From assembly GCA_002682825.1 (NCBI GenBank), contig NOKP01000003.1, positions 62,001 to 126,000 of the forward strand: a stretch of 64,000 bases of DNA, written 5' to 3'. The position numbers and the translations under genes are program-made. Source of the DNA: Neonectria sp. B-13 (taxonomy: Eukaryota > Ascomycota > Sordariomycetes > Hypocreales > Nectriaceae). Below, in pieces: positions 22,841 to 34,138 of the stretch (its first letter is position 1; every line of letters begins with the position of its first letter). The notes beneath the pieces were generated by a model, which ran no database searches, was not told the DNA's origin, and worked only from the letters and a program-made list of their open reading frames with translations.

Positions 22841-23637
22841 GGTGGAAGTATGGAAATAAATGGATCAAGACTGATAGAAGATGAAAGACAATTTGCTTTG
22901 ATGTGACTTGGAAGAGAGCCCCAATTGAGTCTTGCAGAGAGGGCTGTGATAGTCGGGGAATGAAGGTTGAGGGCTTGATGAGACTGGTTTGATCTCTCCA
23001 TCTCGACGGCCGCAACCACTTCTTTTGAACTCATCATCGTCGAAAGCATATGCAAGGCCGGCCCGTCCATATCCTCACTGACATGCATCACGACCCCGTG
23101 TTGCATCCACAATCCCCGTCTCGGCAGCATCACCACCGGCTTTTTAGCCGATTTCCCGACACCATCCCACACCTCCCCTCCATCGCAAACCAACGCCAAG
23201 GCGCCAGTAGTTCGCTTCATTAGCTCGGCATGGATACAGATCCACGTGAACCAAAATATGGAGCACATGCTTGGAGTGCGCTGAGTCGCGGCCGTCGGGA
23301 AATCGGAGGCGCCAGCGACCTGGAAGCTGGTGGCTTTTGGTGTCAATCTCAACCCCAGACTCCACACGGGCCTTAGTCGGCAGGAGGCCAGAATCCCCGG
23401 GAACTTGGGGAACCTGGGGAATCTGGCCATTACCACGGCATTGGATGCCCGAGGTTGACTCGAGTTGCCTGACCGCAAGCCAGGATAGCAGGAACATGCA
23501 CTGGGTATAAGATGCTCTCCAAGTCTGGCAATCGAAGTCAAGCATCCTCAGTTATCAGCTCGGAACTGCATGCTCTCTGTTTCGCCGAAAAGCTCCTCTT
23601 TACCCCAAAACTCAAACATCGCCAACTATCAAGCACA
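22841..23637. other. Shared divergent promoter region of the dehydrogenase and MFS genes
   Basis: A 797-bp gap between two divergent starts, with leaders at both ends. It contains the dyad at 23137-23150. Frames of 130-230 codons on the minus strand across 22837-23545 have no recognisable content. Confidence 0.5.
23137..23150. promoter_or_regulatory. Candidate Zn2Cys6 binding dyad CGG-N8-CCG
   Basis: CGGCTTTTTAGCCG is a perfect inverted repeat (CGGCT, four T, AGCCG) about midway in the shared divergent promoter. Inverted CGG triplets are the usual recognition element of Zn2Cys6 dimers, and such a regulator is encoded at 26046. Binding is inferred, not shown. Confidence 0.35.
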
Positions 23638-25313
23638 ATGGCCAAGGCCCAGCCAGCTGGGACAGAGGCTGTCGCCATCGACTATGCTGCCATTGTCGCC
23701 GCCTGGTCGCCCGAGGAGCGCGCCGCTCGGGAGAAGAAGTTTCTGAGGAAGATTGATTTTCGGCTGCTGCCAATCTTGGTACGTTGAGATTCCCTGGCTT
23801 GTTTGATTGCAATAGACTAACCCTTGATATTCAGATTGTCATGTACATCATGAACTACATCGATCGCAACGCCGTTCCGCATGCTCGAGTCCAAGGTCTC
23901 GAAGAAGATCTAGGTCTGAAGGGGGTCCAGTATAACATCGTCTTGAGCGTCACGTTCATCGGATACATCTTGATGCAAGGTAATATGACTAGACATTAGA
24001 ATGGTTGGAACCCCTGCTGACAACTATAAGTTCCGAGCAACATGATTCTTAGCAAGGTCCGGCCTAGTTGGTACCTTTCCCTTTGCATGGTTGCTTGGGG
24101 TATTGTCAGCGGTACCACAGCAGCAGTCCATGGCTTTGCCGGTCTTGTCGTCTGCCGTTTCTTCCTCGGAGTAACAGAAGTAAGTGATACGACATATTTA
24201 CGGAGAATGAGTTCTAACATAACACGCGTTTAGGCCCCATTCTTCGTCGGCGTCGCGTTCCTCTTCAGCGGATGGTATACGAGAAAGGAGCTGGGTCTGC
24301 GCTTGGGAATTTTCTTCTGCGCTGCCATGGTCTCTGGAGCCTTTGGCGGTCTCTTCGCAGCCGGAATCGCAGCAGCGTTTGCGAACAATAAAATCGAGAG
24401 CTGGCGCTGGCTGTTCCTCATCGAAGGCATCGCAACAGTCGTTTTTGCTGTGGTCACTGGACTGGTCATCCCCGACTGGCCCGCCACAACGAAGTGGTTG
24501 TCCGAGGAGGAGAAGGCTCTCGGAATCATGCGCATCGTCGAAGACGCCGGAGAAGAGGAAGAGGACATCACCACGCTTGCTGCCTTCAAGATGGCCGCCA
24601 AGGATCATCGGGTCTGGCTTTGCATTGTTGGCCAGATGTGTGTCCAGGCTGTTGCGTCTTTGACCAACTTCCTTCCCACTCTCGTCAAGAGCTTTGGTTA
24701 TTCTACCATCAAGACCCTACTCCTAACAGCCCCGCCATTCTTGTTCACAGCAATGTTCTGTCTCTTCAACACCTGGTACTCTGACCGCAACGGCCAGCGA
24801 TCCCCTCACATCATCTACCCCAGCTTCGTGGCTCTCGCAGGCATTATCATCACCATGGCCACGACAAACACCGCTGCTCGATATTTTGCGCTCTTCCTCA
24901 TGCTTCCCGGCACATACGGTTGTTTCCAAATCTCTAACGCCTGGATGGCCAACATTGGAGCCCGACCTCGCAAGAAGCGTGCCATCAGTCTGGCTATGAA
25001 CAACTCTGTTGGAAACCTGGCGCTCGTGTGGACCCCTTACTTGTATCCCGCCAGCGACGGACCGCGATACACGACGGCCTGGTCCGTAAACCTGGCTTTG
25101 ACCGTTATCACCATTGCCAGTTCCATTGCTCTTACGATCTGCCTCAGGAAGGACAACAAGAAGATGGACGAAATGGAATCTACTTTGTCGGTGGAGGAAG
25201 GAATCTCCGGCAAGAATCTGGCTGAGCACCTTGAGAAGCACGGAGAGCACGCTACTGTTGGCAGACCTCTAGGTGGCATCAATGCTGGCCACAAGGCAAG
25301 ATATGATATCTAG
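23638..25313 (+). CDS. MFS transporter, anion:cation symporter (Dal5-like)
   Basis: Model join(23638..23778, 23835..23979, 24031..24179, 24234..25313), 504 residues. All three introns (51-56 nt) conserve frame. The protein begins with a hydrophilic region with EEKxFLRKIDFRLLP-type sequence, seen here as REKKFLRKIDFRLLPIL. YIDRNAVPHARVQGLEEDLGL, RFFLGVTEAPFFVG and GWYTRKELGLRLGIFF follow, which mark the allantoate/nicotinate permease family of fungal carboxylate carriers. Twelve helices are expected; the C-terminal tail is hydrophilic. It likely sits in the plasma membrane and imports an organic anion. It is divergent from the dehydrogenase at 22840 and followed by a Zn2Cys6 gene, which fits uptake of the cluster's substrate. 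Confidence 0.85.
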
Positions 25314-26045
25314 GGGTTGTCTACGGTAATTTGACTGGTTTGAGGGAAACGATAATGTAGTTAGTAGAGGTATATCTATGGAATAATCTGGAGGAATTTG
25401 GCTTTGCCAGAAAACCGTCAGTGATGCTCTGCAGTAAAAAGGCGTGGACTATCCATCACTGAAAACTAACCGACCTATAAAACTGGAAAATGTTCAAGTG
25501 ACCTTGATATCCACTCACGCAATTCCTGATTTTTGGACATGCGTGTCAATATTGAGTCATTGAACCATGGAAACGATCCATTTCTTGACAAGACACACTG
25601 CAGTTGTGCTCCGCTTTGAGGGACTCCCCAAACCCCTCATCCTTGGCAATCCACATGACACCCATGGTGACGGGTCAATTTACGAGCCCGTACTATCTCC
25701 GGTAGAGGCATAGTGGCAGGTGAGACTCACCTTCGTTTACTGGGGGGCGATATCGACTAGTCACCCTTCGTGATATCAGCTATCATGCCTATCTTTGCTT
25801 GGCAACCCGGATGCTGATGCTGTTGCGGTCCTGCGGAGAGAGTGCGGAGGCAATCCAACAAGCTAATGTAGACACTAGACGAGACTTTGTCGTAGTGCCG
25901 TTCCTTCCCCGCTTCCCCCGCCTTCACTCTCCACATTTTATACCTGGGGTGGAAACAAAACCCAGGCCATTTCCCGATTTACCGGTGGTAAGCAAAGGTC
26001 GAGGCTGGATGCGTCATGAACAACGCCCCTTTGGAATAGTATCGC
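25314..26045. other. Intergenic region upstream of the Zn2Cys6 gene at 26046
   Basis: No gene seen; a plus frame at 25799-26131 overlaps the start of the next gene in another register and is not coding. Confidence 0.4.
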
Positions 26046-28421
26046 ATGAATATGGATTCCACAGACGTATCAAGAGCAGACGAAGATCACGAGAAGCCCG
26101 TGTCGTCACCACATTTATCAGTTCAGACTGAGAGCGATGTCAAGCCCAAGGGGCTGCGGCCCGGCAAGTTCGTGGATGGTGTTGGAGGTCCAGGGAGGAA
26201 ATCGAAGGCTTGTAAGCTGTGAACGATTTGAAACATCAACAAAAGTCATGCTGACAGAACCTTAGGTCACGAATGCAGGAAGCTGAAAATGAGATGCGAG
26301 ATCTTTCCCGGTGACCGAAAATGTCGCCATTGCCTTCGCCGCAAGGTAGAATGCGTCTTCAAACCATCAAGCATTAGCATGGGCAACGGTGATGATGTGT
26401 CCCTGCTATCGATGGAAAGATATGAGTAAGACTACAATTTCTTTTCGAAATAAAACCTCATACCTTCTAACTTCAACTTTGTAGGCAGAAAATCGATAGC
26501 ATGAGACACGAGATTGAGTTGATGCGCCGAAGTCTGGATACGGTTATTGCAGAGAGACGACAACCACAACTTCCTGACAGCCAATGTCTTACCGTGCAAA
26601 ACCCATCAACCGTCACTCCTGGAAGCACCACAAGCCCTGCCGGCTTGTCTTCGCGAGAGGACAACACGCAAATGGCCATGACCCGCGAGAACTCGCTGGA
26701 GCCCGCGCCCAGTAACGACCAAGGCAACGGGGCAGTGACGGTTGAAGAGCCTATGAACAGTCTATACGAGGTTACGAGACTGCGGAACATCAGAAGCAAC
26801 CGGGCGAAGACCGCGCGTACCATTCCTGGGAGTCAGGGGGAGCTGAACGACTTTATCTCGAGGGGTGTCATTTCTGAGCACGAGGCCGAGGAGCTGTATA
26901 AAACGTAAGTTGGGTTACGGTTCAGTCTCACCACTAAATTCAAGCTAACAAATCGTCTTCAGCTTTCACATGTCCCTGAATCATTACCTCTGGGTTGGCC
27001 TTGAGCAGACACATCACTCGTTCCATTCCGTGCGCAAATCCTCCGAACTGCTCACAGCAACGATCCTCGCCGTCACCGCCATGCATATACCCACAAGCGC
27101 CGAGACTTTCGACAAATGCTACAAAGAGTTCCTGGCTCTGATATCATCATCCATGTTCTCTAGATATCACAGTATAGACGACGTACGGGGACTCTGCATC
27201 GCCGCGTTCTGGCTGTCAGAGGTTTCTTGGAAATTGTCTGGGCATGCTATTCGCATTGCAACTGAGTTGAATATCCACCAGTCCTTCGCAAAAGCCCTTG
27301 AAGGAGACAGAGAGCATTTTCTCCGAGCTCGCTTGTGGTACATGCTCTATGTATGCGATCACCACTTCAGCATCGCGTATGGTCGTCCGCCGATGATTGC
27401 CGAGTCAACCCAAATCAGAGAGCACGAACTATTCCTCGCATCGCCTTTTGCAGGGCCACTCGATGCACGTATTCTGTCTCAGGTTTCTTTGATGCAAATT
27501 CTTACACGGGTGTACGAGCGGTTTGCTGTGCGGCGCCTCCCAGACCCTCACACGATCCGCTACGGCACCAACACCACCTCGAACGATTCCTCGGTCGACA
27601 TGCTCGAGGAAGAAGACTTTTCGGACCTTCGAAACTTCAACCTTGAAATAGAGCAGTGGCGCATGCGGTGGTATGCCCGACAGCAGAGCAACAGCTTCAT
27701 TGGCACGTTCCCGCCCAAAGGCATTATCCTCTACAGCTACTTTGCCAAGCTCCAACTCAACATTCTGGCAGTGAGAGGTGTAAGTCTCAACTCAGGAAGA
27801 CTCTCGACAGAGAGAAAAGAGTTCACAAACATGGCCATCTCGGCTGCCGCCAGTATTCTTACTTTCGTGCTGGAGGAGGAAGATATGCGCAGAGCACTTG
27901 TTGGCACGCCCCTCTACGTTCATACCATGATTGCGTTTGCCTCCGTCTTTCTGATGAAGGTTGCGACAAAGTGGAATCGACTAATGGGCTTCAATATTGA
28001 GCACAGCTACTTGAACGTCTCGCATTTGTTGGAAAAGATGATCATTCTCCTCAAGAGCTCCATCACCTCGGACCGCCACGTACTGCACCATATCGCCAAC
28101 GGACTTGAGAAAATGCTTGCCGAAATGACAGCGGAAGCAGGCGAAGAGGAACAAGGTCGGCCATTACACGTTCTTCAACCTGATCAGTTCGGTTATCACA
28201 AAGGATCCAGCGAGACAATGACGGCGCCAGGAATAGGATTTGGACCTCCTCCACCGGTTCAACTTCCTAGTACTGGATGGGACGCATATGCTCAACAACC
28301 ACACGAGCAAGATTTCTTTGGGAATGGGTCGACTTTTATGAATGACAATCTTCTGTATGAGGCGTTTGGGGCGGAATCGTCAAGCGATGTATATAGCTTC
28401 TTGACTAGCCACTTTTCGTAG
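26046..28421 (+). CDS. Zn2Cys6 transcription factor, likely regulator of the acid-sugar cluster
   Basis: Model join(26046..26211, 26266..26425, 26485..26904, 26963..28421), 734 residues. The three introns (54-59 nt) keep the frame. Start is MNMDSTDV at 26046; the second ATG at 26052 is an alternative. The zinc cluster lies across intron 1: Cys at 56, 59, 66, 75, 78 and 85 (CHECRKLKMRC, KCRHCLRRKVEC). A short coiled coil (QKIDSMRHEIELMRRSLDTV) follows. The large last exon holds the fungal-specific domain, including GHAIRIATELNIHQSF, RARLWYMLYVCDHHFSIAYG and RPPMI. The tail is Gly/Pro/Asn-rich and may activate transcription. Its position between an MFS carrier and a DUF1537 kinase makes it the natural candidate for the local pathway regulator. 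Confidence 0.85.
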
Positions 28422-28585
28422 GATGAAACAACAACCTAGGGCCACATGAGAATAAATCTGTGTCGCTGGTGAATTAAAGTCTTTGTCACATGTCAACAGT
28501 GGTCTGCACTCAGATATTACGTCGTCATGGCGGCATTATAAATCCATAATCGATATCTAAGTCATCTATTTGTAGTCGCTACCAA
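28422..28585. other. Short convergent spacer
   Basis: 3'-3' gap between the regulator and the kinase gene; nothing else seen. Confidence 0.4.
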
Positions 28586-30043
28586 CTAGACAGCTTTCTC
28601 AACAGCCCAACCCTTTACCACTTCGTACAGAGTATCGTTCGTGCCGACATTACCTGGGAAGACAACGTATGGCAAGCCAGGCCACTTGGACTCTGGTTCA
28701 TCGCAGCGCCAGAGGGGAACGCCTGGTGCAGCTTGGCCGACAATGAGGGCGCGCTTCATTTTCAGGCCTTTGGTAGCCATATCTGAAGATGTAATTCCAC
28801 CCTTAGCAATGACGTACCGAGGCTTCTGCTGAAGCTGCTGAAGGAATGAGACCAAAACCTGGGCAATAGTGGAGCCAATATCCAGGCTTTTGGCCTCGTC
28901 TCCTCCGACAATCAGCTCTCGACTCGTCATCACAAGGACGTCCTGTCCTCGCTTGATCTCCGCTTCCGCCGTAGCAAGAGCCTTCGAAACCTCTTCAGCC
29001 GCGGCGTCGGGAGACTGAAGGAGCTTCTTCACATCAAGAATGATACTGGTCAGCTTCTCGCCGGACCGAGTTCGTAGCGATTCGAGTTGTGCGGTTGTCT
29101 TGGGTACATAGGAGCCTGCGATAATTAAACCGCCAACATCTCCTGAGAGGCCTAAGTGGCTAGATGAGATGGGAGGAATAGATGGAATTCCTAGTCGTGC
29201 TGAGACGAATGCTGCGCCGGTCCGGAAGAGGAAGCGCTTTCCAGTTTTCGAGGCTCGCAACAGCGCCGCCACCACGACGTCAACATCCTCATCTGCAGCG
29301 GCGTTTATGACGATAACGGGTCGGTTGCCATTGACCTCCTCCTCCAGCTGCTTCAAAACCGCATCCACGCCACCAGTACGTATCGTTTCCAAGCTGATGG
29401 ATGTAATCCTATCTCTGGGTATGGTTCCCTTTGTCTTTTCAACCACGTAGTCCCTCAGATTCGAGCTCTTGTAGCCAAAAGTAGCATCCTTAGCGAATGG
29501 TGTTTGCGCCGCTGGCAACAATTTGTCGCCTTCTTGGACATAGTGGACGTCCCCAATGGTGTATCGCCCACCTTGCAGGAAGAACGGACAAAGGACCCAG
29601 GCGTCGGCAGCACCCAAGACTTTCTCGACGGCCTCGGCCTCTAGCGGGAAATGTCCTCGCAAGGTAGAGTCACTGCGAAGCACGACTTCGAAAGCTGCGC
29701 CAGTTTCCTTTGATGCCGCTTGTAGGTTGGTGCAGATCTCGGCGATGAGCTCGCGGGCTTGTTGCGGATGCAGCGCCCGTGAGTTTGTCAGAATGAAGAA
29801 GCCGCCGCCCTGTTTCGTCTGCTTGAACTCGGCGACGAGTCGAGGGACATCCCAGACAGTGAGAATATTGACATCGTGACACGTCTGTGTTCCGGTAGGG
29901 TCGTCGTCAAGAACAACGAGGATGGGAGCTTTGATGGACGGGTTCTGGAGGTCTTCTCTGACCTGTCTCCTTAGATCCTTGGTGGGGGCTGGGGGAAGGG
30001 ATTGTAGGGTTGAATCCCGATCGAGGATGTCGTTAACCGACAT
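28586..30043 (-). CDS. DUF1537 four-carbon acid sugar kinase family (OtnK-like)
   Basis: Single-exon minus-strand gene of 485 residues from the ATG at 30043 (MSVNDILDRD). The frame is open up to 30217 but that extension looks non-coding. The N-terminal domain carries ILVVLDDDPTGTQTCHDV (residues 41-58), then FILTNSRAL and LRSDSTLRGHFPLE, all hallmarks of DUF1537. The C-terminal nucleotide-binding domain has GGLIIAGSYVPKTTAQL, VIAKGGITSSDMATKGL and VVFPGNVGTNDTLYEVV. Characterised bacterial members phosphorylate 2- or 3-oxo-tetronate and related acid sugars. Here it is grouped with a dehydrogenase and an MFS carrier, matching an oxidise-then-phosphorylate scheme. No aldolase or decarboxylase partner is seen within the window, so the pathway end is unresolved. 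Confidence 0.85.
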   Translation of the reverse strand: MSVNDILDRDSTLQSLPPAPTKDLRRQVREDLQNPSIKAPILVVLDDDPTGTQTCHDVNILTVWDVPRLVAEFKQTKQGGGFFILTNSRALHPQQARELIAEICTNLQAASKETGAAFEVVLRSDSTLRGHFPLEAEAVEKVLGAADAWVLCPFFLQGGRYTIGDVHYVQEGDKLLPAAQTPFAKDATFGYKSSNLRDYVVEKTKGTIPRDRITSISLETIRTGGVDAVLKQLEEEVNGNRPVIVINAAADEDVDVVVAALLRASKTGKRFLFRTGAAFVSARLGIPSIPPISSSHLGLSGDVGGLIIAGSYVPKTTAQLESLRTRSGEKLTSIILDVKKLLQSPDAAAEEVSKALATAEAEIKRGQDVLVMTSRELIVGGDEAKSLDIGSTIAQVLVSFLQQLQQKPRYVIAKGGITSSDMATKGLKMKRALIVGQAAPGVPLWRCDEPESKWPGLPYVVFPGNVGTNDTLYEVVKGWAVEKAV

Positions 30044-30641
30044 TTCTGTGAGTAAAGGGCGTGTCAATTTGAAGACGCAGTAGAATAATGGTGGATAGTC
30101 CTCGGGGATTGTTCTCGTTAATGGCTCGTTTGTGGCAGCAATAAATAGAGGTTGCGGGGTAAGACAGGGAACCTGACGAAACGAAGAATTGGATGGAGTT
30201 GTGACTACTTGCAGCAATGCAAATCTGACTGCATCTGCTACTTAAACAGCGGAGAAAGGAGCAAAGAGGAGCAGCATCAAATGTTTAGATAATCCTTCAT
30301 TAACTCTAGTATCCGGGTGGTGCTCCACATGCACCTCCACCACACCAACTTGTTGGACCCATCATCTAGCGGATGAGGGCGCATTTCCCGAAATCCCGGA
30401 GACGCGATCCGATCCGACAGGATGAGACGAGCGCGTCCGGGGGTATTTCCCGACGGGGATCCGCCTTCTTCCCTTAGTCTATCCACGGTCGGCAAAAATA
30501 CTACAAGCATTTATACTTCCTAATACTAAGCTAAATACTAAGTAGTACTATCCGTAGTTAGTATTGGGATTTAGGAAAAGTCTTGGGAATTGGTAATGGT
30601 ATTAATTTCCAACCCCGAGTCTATCTACAGCACGATGCTCT
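30044..30641. other. Intergenic region between the kinase and NLR genes
   Basis: AT-rich stretch at 30500-30570 with repeated TACTAAG/TTAGTA words and GTAGTACTATCCGTAG. A related TACTATATCCGTAG sequence occurs near 21279-21292. No gene. Confidence 0.4.
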
Positions 30642-33600
30642 TCATTTGCGTCGAACATGCAGCTTTTCATGTCTTCTCCGGTCGTTCTTTCGCACAAAGG
30701 CCTTTTCACAAGTCCGGCACGCGAACGGTCGCAGTCCTAAGTGCGCACTATTCATGTGTGCATCGAGGTTTGCTCGTCTCGTGTATCCCCTTGAACAGAG
30801 CTCACACCGATGATTCGCGCCGGCGATGACTGCCTGATATAGCGGTATGAACGCACTGGGCGAGCCTGACTCATCTGGGTGATACGTGCGAAGATGTTTG
30901 TCGAGGTCTTTGTTCGTTGCGAAGCCGAACGGAACTAGGGAGCAGTTGGGAACTGTACAGGGAAAAGGTCTATCGTGGCGGTTGGAGTGGTGTTTGGCAG
31001 CTTCCTGGTTGTCGAAGCCTTCGTAGAAGTAGCCGCAGGTTATGCGAGTGCATTTGAAGAACTTCTCCCCGTAGAAGTCCTTCAGTGAGTCGGCAAGCAT
31101 CCCGTCGTTTTTCAGCTCCGGGGCGAGCTCCTCCAATGTGACTCGAATCTTTTGAAAAGCCTCCCCTAGCTGCTTGATACTCACCTTGTTCCGTTCCTTC
31201 AAAGATTGGTGCTGGTGTCTTACAACATGCGTCCATACCTCGAGTAGGTCCGCGTAGAATTCTTCTTGTTCGAACGGTTGACAGGGTGTTCTGGCTTCCT
31301 CGGCATACTCTCCTGCCTTTGGCTTCTGCTTGTCACTAACGGCTACTAAGCCATCGTGGTATGTCCCGCAGAAGGTCTGTAGCGCATGACAAGCCTTCTG
31401 TCCATACTGGGGCCCGTCGTAAGGGTCATTGAACAGGCCAGCGAGATTTTCGATCAAGTCCTTCAGGTGCAAGTGCCACTGAGATATGGCGTAGTCCTGG
31501 AATGCATAATATCCCATCCTGGCGTAGGACTTTCTGTCTTCATCTCGGAGACTCTCTTGAAAGCAAATATGTGATAGATAGTTGAAGCAAAGCAGAGCCA
31601 AGTCGCACTCCAAGGTCATCCCATTTAGATTCTCCTCGGCCATAACATGTCTCAGTCGTTGGTTAGCGATCAAAGGGATTTTGTTTTTGAGACTCAAACT
31701 CACTCTTTCGCCGTTTGATGGATGAAATCGATGCTATTTCCGCCCGGCATATGCACCAGGGAGCCACACACCTTCCGAATATCTTCGCAGAGTCGAGTTT
31801 TGGTGTCCAGGCGTTGTACGTGACCCTGATCATCGATTTTGATGGAGAGAACTGCCTGCAACTCATGCAACTTTAGTGGACGCTTGGCATATGCCAGCCA
31901 GCCGAAGATTTTTCTCGCTTCCTTCCAAGTGTTGTCGTGTACTTCCGTTCGAAGTCGTTCCATGATTCTGCCATAACTGTGGAACATTTAATTAGTATTG
32001 TCGTCCAGTAAAAGGAAGTAAGTGTGATAGCCAGAAGCAGCAGGGTATTTTTGGGTATGTCATCGTGTCAAGAAAAGAATAAAGCAAAACTCACGCTAGT
32101 TTCAAATTCAATGGGAAGACCGCATTTTGGAGCTCGCTTTCGACACATGCAACATTGGGTTGTCTCAACAAGTTGTCGGTGACAAGAAAGGCGTATAGAA
32201 ACATTCCTTAGAGATGAGTGAGCCACATTTTACTCATGTAAGAGAAGTATCATGGAGAATAAATACCGTTGGACCTCTCGTAGGTTAAAACCCGGGCTTT
32301 CTCTAAGTACTGGTCGCTGAGTGGAAACCTCTGTTGTAACTTACTCCCTTGCTTGACCAGGTATGACTTGATATCCTCTCTCGTCTTGCTTGGATTCAAG
32401 GAATACTCTTCAGTGATTTCGGTAGACTGCAGACTCTTGCTCATGAGTGGTGAGGTGCTCAAAAATAGAACTCGAATTTTCCCCGGGGACCCTTCGTTGC
32501 TTTTGGCAACTATCGAGTGGAGAAAATTGACGAGCCTTTCCCTGGGAATTGTGCCAATCTCGTCTAAGCCATCGATGACAATGAATTGCTTCATTTCGGT
32601 GTCACAGAAAAGACGCATTAGGGTTTCAGCTGTACTTTCATCGTTCAAAATCTCCTGGCCGTTCAACCTCTTCTCATGTAGCGTGGGGAGGAGATCTTGG
32701 TTATGGAGGACCATCTGCCTCAATAGACTTTTCATCATGGCAAGGAATCTCTGTTCTCCGAGGTTTTCGTCGTTTTCTCTGCAATAGAAGTAACTGGTCT
32801 TGAGGTCTTTCTTCTTGTTTGTGAGGTGATCAATGATAAGACTTGCGAGTATCGTTTTACCTATATATATATGTGTGAGTTCATTTGGTCTGTTTAATGT
32901 CGGTTGAGCGGATATTACACATACCTGCACCCTTCTTGCCATGGATGCAGAGAACAGGATATTTTGGAAAATCCTTTTCAATCCAGTCTCGGACCTTTTT
33001 CTCTTTCAGGATCCATTTCCCCGTGTCTGGATAACCCGATCTGACACTGCTGAACTCAAGATGATAATCAATCTCTGGCTTGTTGGCTCCCGGGCTGTGT
33101 AGCCAGCGTATAATGTCAAGACGCTGGGCTTCTTTGCGCCTACTTTCCTTCTCTTTAGCATCGGCGAGAAAAACAGTGCGATCTCTCCTGTAATCATCAA
33201 GAAAAATGACGAAGTCGTCACGGTCGCTCTGATACTGTCCGACAAACTCATTCAGCCGGTGCTGTGTTTCCCGGGTGCTTTGATAGTGCTGGTTTTCTAA
33301 GGTTCGTTTTAAAAACTTTTCGTGACTGTCGAAAGTACCAAGCAGGGTCTGAAAAGGGCCGTTGTAGTCTTTCCAGTTTGCCATAAAGGTTCTTCTCCAA
33401 CCTAAGAAGCAGATTAGTGAACACCCTAGTTTCCAAAATTATGATTAGAGAAATTTACCATTAGTCTCTAGAAGCTTCAGAAGGCTCGAGTTGAATCGGA
33501 GTAGGTCTTGATACATCCAGGCTAGGCATATCTTCGTTTTAGGTTGCTGGCGCAATTGGTCCTTGTACTCTGCAATGAGATGAAGACGCCGGCCAAAGTC

Positions 33601-33984
33601 ACAATACGACGTTAAAATGCAGTCTAGCGCCACGGTGTCCTCCTTGGCGGTCTAGTAAACTGTAAGACAAGGTTGCGTGATGGGATGCTGTGGACATACA
33701 TTCAAGATGTACTTGGTAGGGCCCCATATGTAGGCTGATAGGTCAGGAACTCCAGTATCCAAGGCCTTGGTGACATCGTCGAACTGTTTCAAAGCCTCCA
33801 AAAACATGCGAAATCTGTTGAAATTCATCATGGCCTTCGCCTTTTCTTGGTCGCGTTGAATGGTAATGACCTTGACCTGGACATGCTGAATTGTGGTGGC
33901 CGTGAAACTGGCGATCTGTCGGTCACTCACTCGGGCCTTGAACTCGGCCAAAGCGGCCTCGAAGACTTGCTTAGGGTCGTCCAT
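30642..33984 (-). CDS. NACHT-type NLR with C-terminal C2H2 zinc fingers
   Basis: Minus strand, complement(join(30642..31650, 31704..31976, 32095..32206, 32267..32860, 32925..33401, 33459..33651, 33700..33984)), 980 residues. Six introns keep frame; the last (53 nt) uses a CTGAG acceptor. The N-terminus (ALAEFKARVSDRQIASFT) resembles the fungal NLR effector-type helical domain. Walker A is HGKKGAGKTILAS around residue 318, split by an intron, and Walker B is FIVIDGLDEIGT near 413. IRVLFLSTSP and a winged-helix-like part (IFGWLAYAKRPLKLHELQAV, FIHQTAKE) follow. Instead of ankyrin or WD repeats the tail has four C2H2-type units: CTRITCGYFYEG..HHSNRH, CTVPNCSL..HLRTYH, CELCSRGYT..HMNSAH and CRTCEKAFV..HEKLH. 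NLRs of this sort act in non-self recognition. The frames in this interval are exons of one gene. Confidence 0.8.
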
Positions 33985-34138
33985 TATGTCCTCGAAGTAC
34001 CTGTCTAGTCAAGTATTCGGAGCCGTGGCCGAGTCAGTTGGGGGCAAAACGGTAGTCAATAGCAGCTGTTGAGGCTATTGGCGGTAGCAACGACCCGCAC
34101 GATTAGAAAGGAGTAGTCTGACAGCTTGCACCGGAAGG
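33985..34138. other. 5' flank of the NLR gene
   Basis: Promoter-proximal sequence of the NLR gene; no other feature. Confidence 0.35.

Noticed and set aside
22837..23545. Minus-strand frames of 130-234 codons in the divergent promoter
   Set aside because: They lie between two strong divergent genes and show no domain or codon bias; read as chance.
31700..33984. Separate small genes in the NLR interval
   Set aside because: Splice phases join all the frames into one 980-residue protein with a complete NACHT domain.
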